A program made the position numbers and the translations under genes. DNA of 64,000 nt from Blastomussa wellsi (taxonomy: Eukaryota > Cnidaria > Anthozoa > Scleractinia > Plerogyridae): contig OX393572.1 in the NCBI GenBank assembly GCA_947652115.1, positions 15,015,862 through 15,079,861 on the forward strand, given 5' to 3'. This document shows, one piece after another, positions 61,101 to 64,000 of the stretch (the first letter of the stretch is position 1; every line of letters begins with the position of its first letter). The notes beneath the pieces are model-generated. The model saw only the letters and a program-made list of their open reading frames with translations, had not been told where the DNA came from and made no database searches.

Positions 61101-64000
61101 CTTTTTTCCAAGAGGGGACCGTAGGAAAATTTTCAAATTTTTTGAACCTCTCAGATTTCAGTCTAATTGGTATGGATTTACTCAGTAGCCGGCCTAGTTT
61201 TCATTTCAGCCGAAAACCGCTTGAAAAAAGCTCAATTGGCGGAGAAATGACACGATTTTCAAAATGGCCAATTTCATAGGGGGGACCATAGGAAATTTTT
61301 CAAAATCGGCCGATTTTTTAGCTCGACTTTGGAAGGCTCTAAAATAGAAACTACTTGTCCGATCTTAGCCTACTTGGTATGGATGGACTCGGCAACTATC
61401 CTAGTATTTAATCATGGAAAACACCGGTTGAAAAAAGCTCCACTGGCTGAGAAAGGATGCGATTTTAAAAAGTGCCCAAAATGGCCAATTTTTGACTTTT
61501 TTCCAAGGGGGGACCATAGGAAAATTTTCAAATTTTTTGAACCTCTCAGATTTCAGTCTAATTGGTATGAATTTACTCAGTAGCCGGCCTAGTTTTCATT
61601 TCAGCCGAAAACCGCTTGAAAAAAGCTCAATTGGCGGAGAAATGACACGATTTTCAAAATGGCCACTTTCATAGGGGGGACCATAGGAAATTTTTCAAAA
61701 TCGGCCGATTTCTTAGCTCGACTTTGGAAGGCTCTAAAATAGAAACTACTTGTCCGATCTTAGCCTACTTGGTATGGATGGACTCGGCAACTATCCTAGT
61801 ATTTAATCATGCAAATCACCGCTTGAAAAAAGCTCCACTGGCTGAGAAATGATGCGATTTTCAAAAGTGCCCAAAATGGCCAATTTTTGACTTTTTTCCA
61901 AGAGGGGACCGTAGGAAAATTTTCAAATTTTTTGAACCTCTCAGATTTCAGTCTAATTGGTATGGATTTACTCAGTAGCCGGCCTAGTTTTCATTTCAGC
62001 CGAAAACCGCTTGAAAAAAGCTCAATTGGCGGAGAAATGACACGATTTTCAAAATGGCCAATTTCATAGGGGGGACCATAGGAAATTTTTCAAAATCGGC
62101 CGATTTTTTAGCTCGACTTTGGAAGGCTCTAAAATAGAAACTACTTGTCCGATCTTAGCCTACTTGGTATGGATGGACTCGGCAACTATCCTAGTATTTA
62201 ATCATGGAAAACACCGGTTGAAAAAAGCTCCACTGGCTGAGAAAGGATGCGATTTTAAAAAGTGCCCAAAATGGCCAATTTTTGACTTTTTTCCAAGGGG
62301 GGACCATAGGAAAATTTTCAAATTTTTTGAACCTCTCAGATTTCAGTCTAATTGGTATGAATTTACTCAGTAGCCGGCCTAGTTTTCATTTCAGCCGAAA
62401 ACCGCTTGAAAAAAGCTCAATTGGCGGAGAAATGACACGATTTTCAAAATGGCCACTTTCATAGGGGGGACCATAGGAAATTTTTCAAAATCGGCCGATT
62501 TTTTAGCTCGACTTTGGAAGGCTCTAAAATAGAAACTACTTGTCCGATCTTAGCCTACTTGGTATTGATCGACTCGGCAACTATCCTAGTATTTAATCAT
62601 GTAAAAAATCGGTTGAAAAAAGCTCCACTGGCTGAGAAAAGATGCGATTTTAAAAAGTGCCCAAAATGGCCAATTTTTGACTTTTTTCCAAGGGGGGACC
62701 ATAGGAAAATTTTCAAATTTTTTGAACCTCTCAGATTTCAGTCTAATTGGTATGAATTTACTCAGTAGCCGGCCTAGTTTTCATTTCAGCCGAAAAGCGC
62801 TTGAAAAAAGCTCAATTGGCGGAGAAATTACACGATTTTCAAAATGGCCACTTTCATAGGGGGGACCATAGGAAATTTTTCAAAATCGGCCGATTTTTTA
62901 GCTCGACTTTGGAAGGCTCTAAAATAGAAACTACTTGTCCGATTTTAGCCTACTTGGTATGGATGGACTCGGCAACTATCCTAGTATTTAATCGTGCAAA
63001 AAGCCGCTTGAAAAAAGCTCCACTGGGTGAGAAATGATGCGATTTTCAAAAGTGCCCAAAATGGCCAATTTTTGACTTTTTTCCAAGAGGGGACCGTAGG
63101 AAAATTTTCAAATTTTTTGAACCTCTCAGATTTCAGTCTAAATGGTATGGATTTACTCAGTAGCCGGCCTAGTTTTCATTTCAGCCGAAAACCGCTTGAA
63201 AAAAGGTCAATTGGCGGAGAAATGACACGATTTTCTAAATGATCACTTTCTTATTGGGGACCATAGGAAATTTTTCAAAATCGGCCGATTTTTTAGCTCG
63301 AATTTGGAAGGCTCTAAAATAGAAACTACTTGTCCGATCTTAGCCTACTTGGTATGGATGGACTCGGCAACTATCCTAGTATTTAATCATGGAAAACACC
63401 GCTTGAAAAAAGCTCCACTGGCTGAGAAAAGATGCGATTTTAAAAAGTGCCCAAAATGGCCAATTTTTGACTTTTTTCCAAGGGGGGACCATAGGAAAAT
63501 TTTCAAATTTTTTGAACCTCTCAGATTTCAGTCTAATTGGTATGGATTTACTCAGTAGCCGGCTTAGTTTTCATTTCAGCCGAAAACCGCTTGAAAAAAG
63601 CTCAATTGGCGGAGAAATGACACGATTTTAAAAATGGCCACTTTCATAGGGGGGACCATAGGAAATTTTTCAAAATCGGCCGATTTTTTAGCTCGACTTT
63701 GGAAGGCTCTAAAATAGAAACTACTCGTCCGATCTTAGCCTACTAGGTATGGATGGACTCGGCAACTATCCTAGTATTTAACCATTGCAAAACACGGCTT
63801 GAAAAAAGCTCCACTGGCTGAGAAATGATGCGATTTTCAAAAGTGCCCAAAATGGCCAATTTTTGACTTTTTTCCAAGGGGGGACCATAGGAAAATTTTC
63901 AAATTTTTTGAACCTCTCAGATTTCAGTCTAATTGGTATGGATTTACTCAGTAGCCGGCCTAGTTTTCATTTCAGCCGAAAACCGCTTGAAAAAAGCTCA
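49816..64000 (+). repeat. 18-mer duplication; second copy truncated by the window end
   Basis: Copy 1 is 49816-56929 (7114 bp) and copy 2 begins at 56930. Landmarks are 7114 bp apart up to about 59530, where an extra A (ccaaaggggggacc) makes the offset 7115. From about 61.5 kb the offset is 7510 because copy 2 holds one more monomer. Markers private to this pair include aaatttcttgaac (51252/58366), acgagtttc (51766/58880), gctctacagg (52346/59460), gtctaaatggtatgg (about 55627/63137) and ttattgggg (about 55740/63250). Few single-base differences are visible (for example actattctag at 51117 against actatgctag at 58231), so this is probably the youngest large duplication in the window. Confidence 0.9.

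Larger units (their letters stand above)
1..64000. repeat. Satellite DNA array, ~395-bp tandem repeat, about 161 copies
   Basis: The same ~395-bp sequence recurs head to tail across the entire window, always in one orientation. Landmark positions such as the start of the G run in the B half recur every 394-396 bp. Bases 1-10 and 63991-64000 are the same ten bases of the repeat, so the window holds a whole number of repeats plus two odd half-units. Removing those (167 and 207 bp) leaves 63616 bp, which fits 161 copies of 395.1 bp. Copies differ by scattered substitutions and one-base indels, mostly in the G run and the segment around the aatcat motif. No unique DNA, transposon insertion or inversion interrupts the array. 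This is typical of eukaryotic heterochromatic satellite DNA. The species and chromosome cannot be read from the sequence. An assembly of such an array may contain collapsed or expanded stretches. Confidence 0.98.

Noticed and set aside
1..64000. CRISPR array, because of many evenly spaced repeats
   Set aside because: The repeated unit is ~395 bp with no unique spacers, and everything between the conserved boxes is itself repeated. No cas-like genes are present.
1..64000. Transposon or retroelement insertion
   Set aside because: The 395-bp phase is maintained across the window apart from two half-unit events explained by exchange between satellite halves. No terminal repeats, target-site duplications or transposase/reverse transcriptase frames are seen.
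1..64000. Assembly artefact made of a single repeated read
   Set aside because: Copies carry hundreds of different substitutions and indels, and nested duplications have accumulated private and shared mutations in a consistent order. Collapse or expansion of the near-identical 7.1-kb blocks remains possible, but wholesale artefact is unlikely.

Overview
The whole window is one uninterrupted tandem satellite DNA array. I see no protein-coding gene, RNA gene, transposon, CRISPR array or unique flanking sequence anywhere in the 64 kb. The repeat is about 395 bp long (394-396 bp, differing mainly in the length of a G run and in single-base indels). All copies are in the same orientation. By my count the first complete copy (55-450) is 158/396 G+C, about 40%. 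The window opens and closes on the same ten bases of the repeat. Subtracting two odd half-units leaves about 161 full repeats. Such a long, homogeneous, same-direction array with nested higher-order repeats (HORs) points to eukaryotic heterochromatin (pericentromere, centromere or sex-chromosome type). The C-run motif on the minus strand, and the dimeric build, recall the 1.688 satellite family of Drosophila, but that is a memory-based impression and not an alignment. || Each 395-bp repeat is an old dimer. A long half (A, about 229 bp) and a short half (B, about 167 bp) share the same three conserved boxes in the same order, separated by diverged segments and by insertions in A. Two half-unit defects, at 846-1012 (a B half directly following a B half) and 39724-39930 (an A head joined to a B tail), have their breakpoints inside these shared boxes. 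|| Layout. 1-2988: divergent monomers and the extra B half. 2989-4570: a 2-mer repeated twice. 4571-10881: mixed order containing two copies of a 5-monomer block 3155 bp apart. 10882-17204: an 8-mer HOR (about 3161 bp) present twice. 19181-23126: a 5-mer HOR (1973 bp) twice. 23127-27869: loosely ordered, mutated copies. 27870-32610: a 3-mer HOR (about 1186 bp) in four copies. 32611-34585: transition. 34586-38932: 2-mer/3-mer mixture. 38142-44675: a 9-mer duplication (3559 bp), the first copy carrying a 584-bp deletion. 41908-52187: a 13-mer duplication (5140 bp). 49816-64000: an 18-mer duplication (7114 bp), the second copy running off the window. || Nothing here works as a pathway. What the window records is the turnover of a satellite by repeated unequal exchange, with the most recent and largest duplications at the right end. 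Short open frames recur in every repeat, but they start at TTG, are broken by ordinary repeat variants, and are best read as by-products of the repeat sequence.
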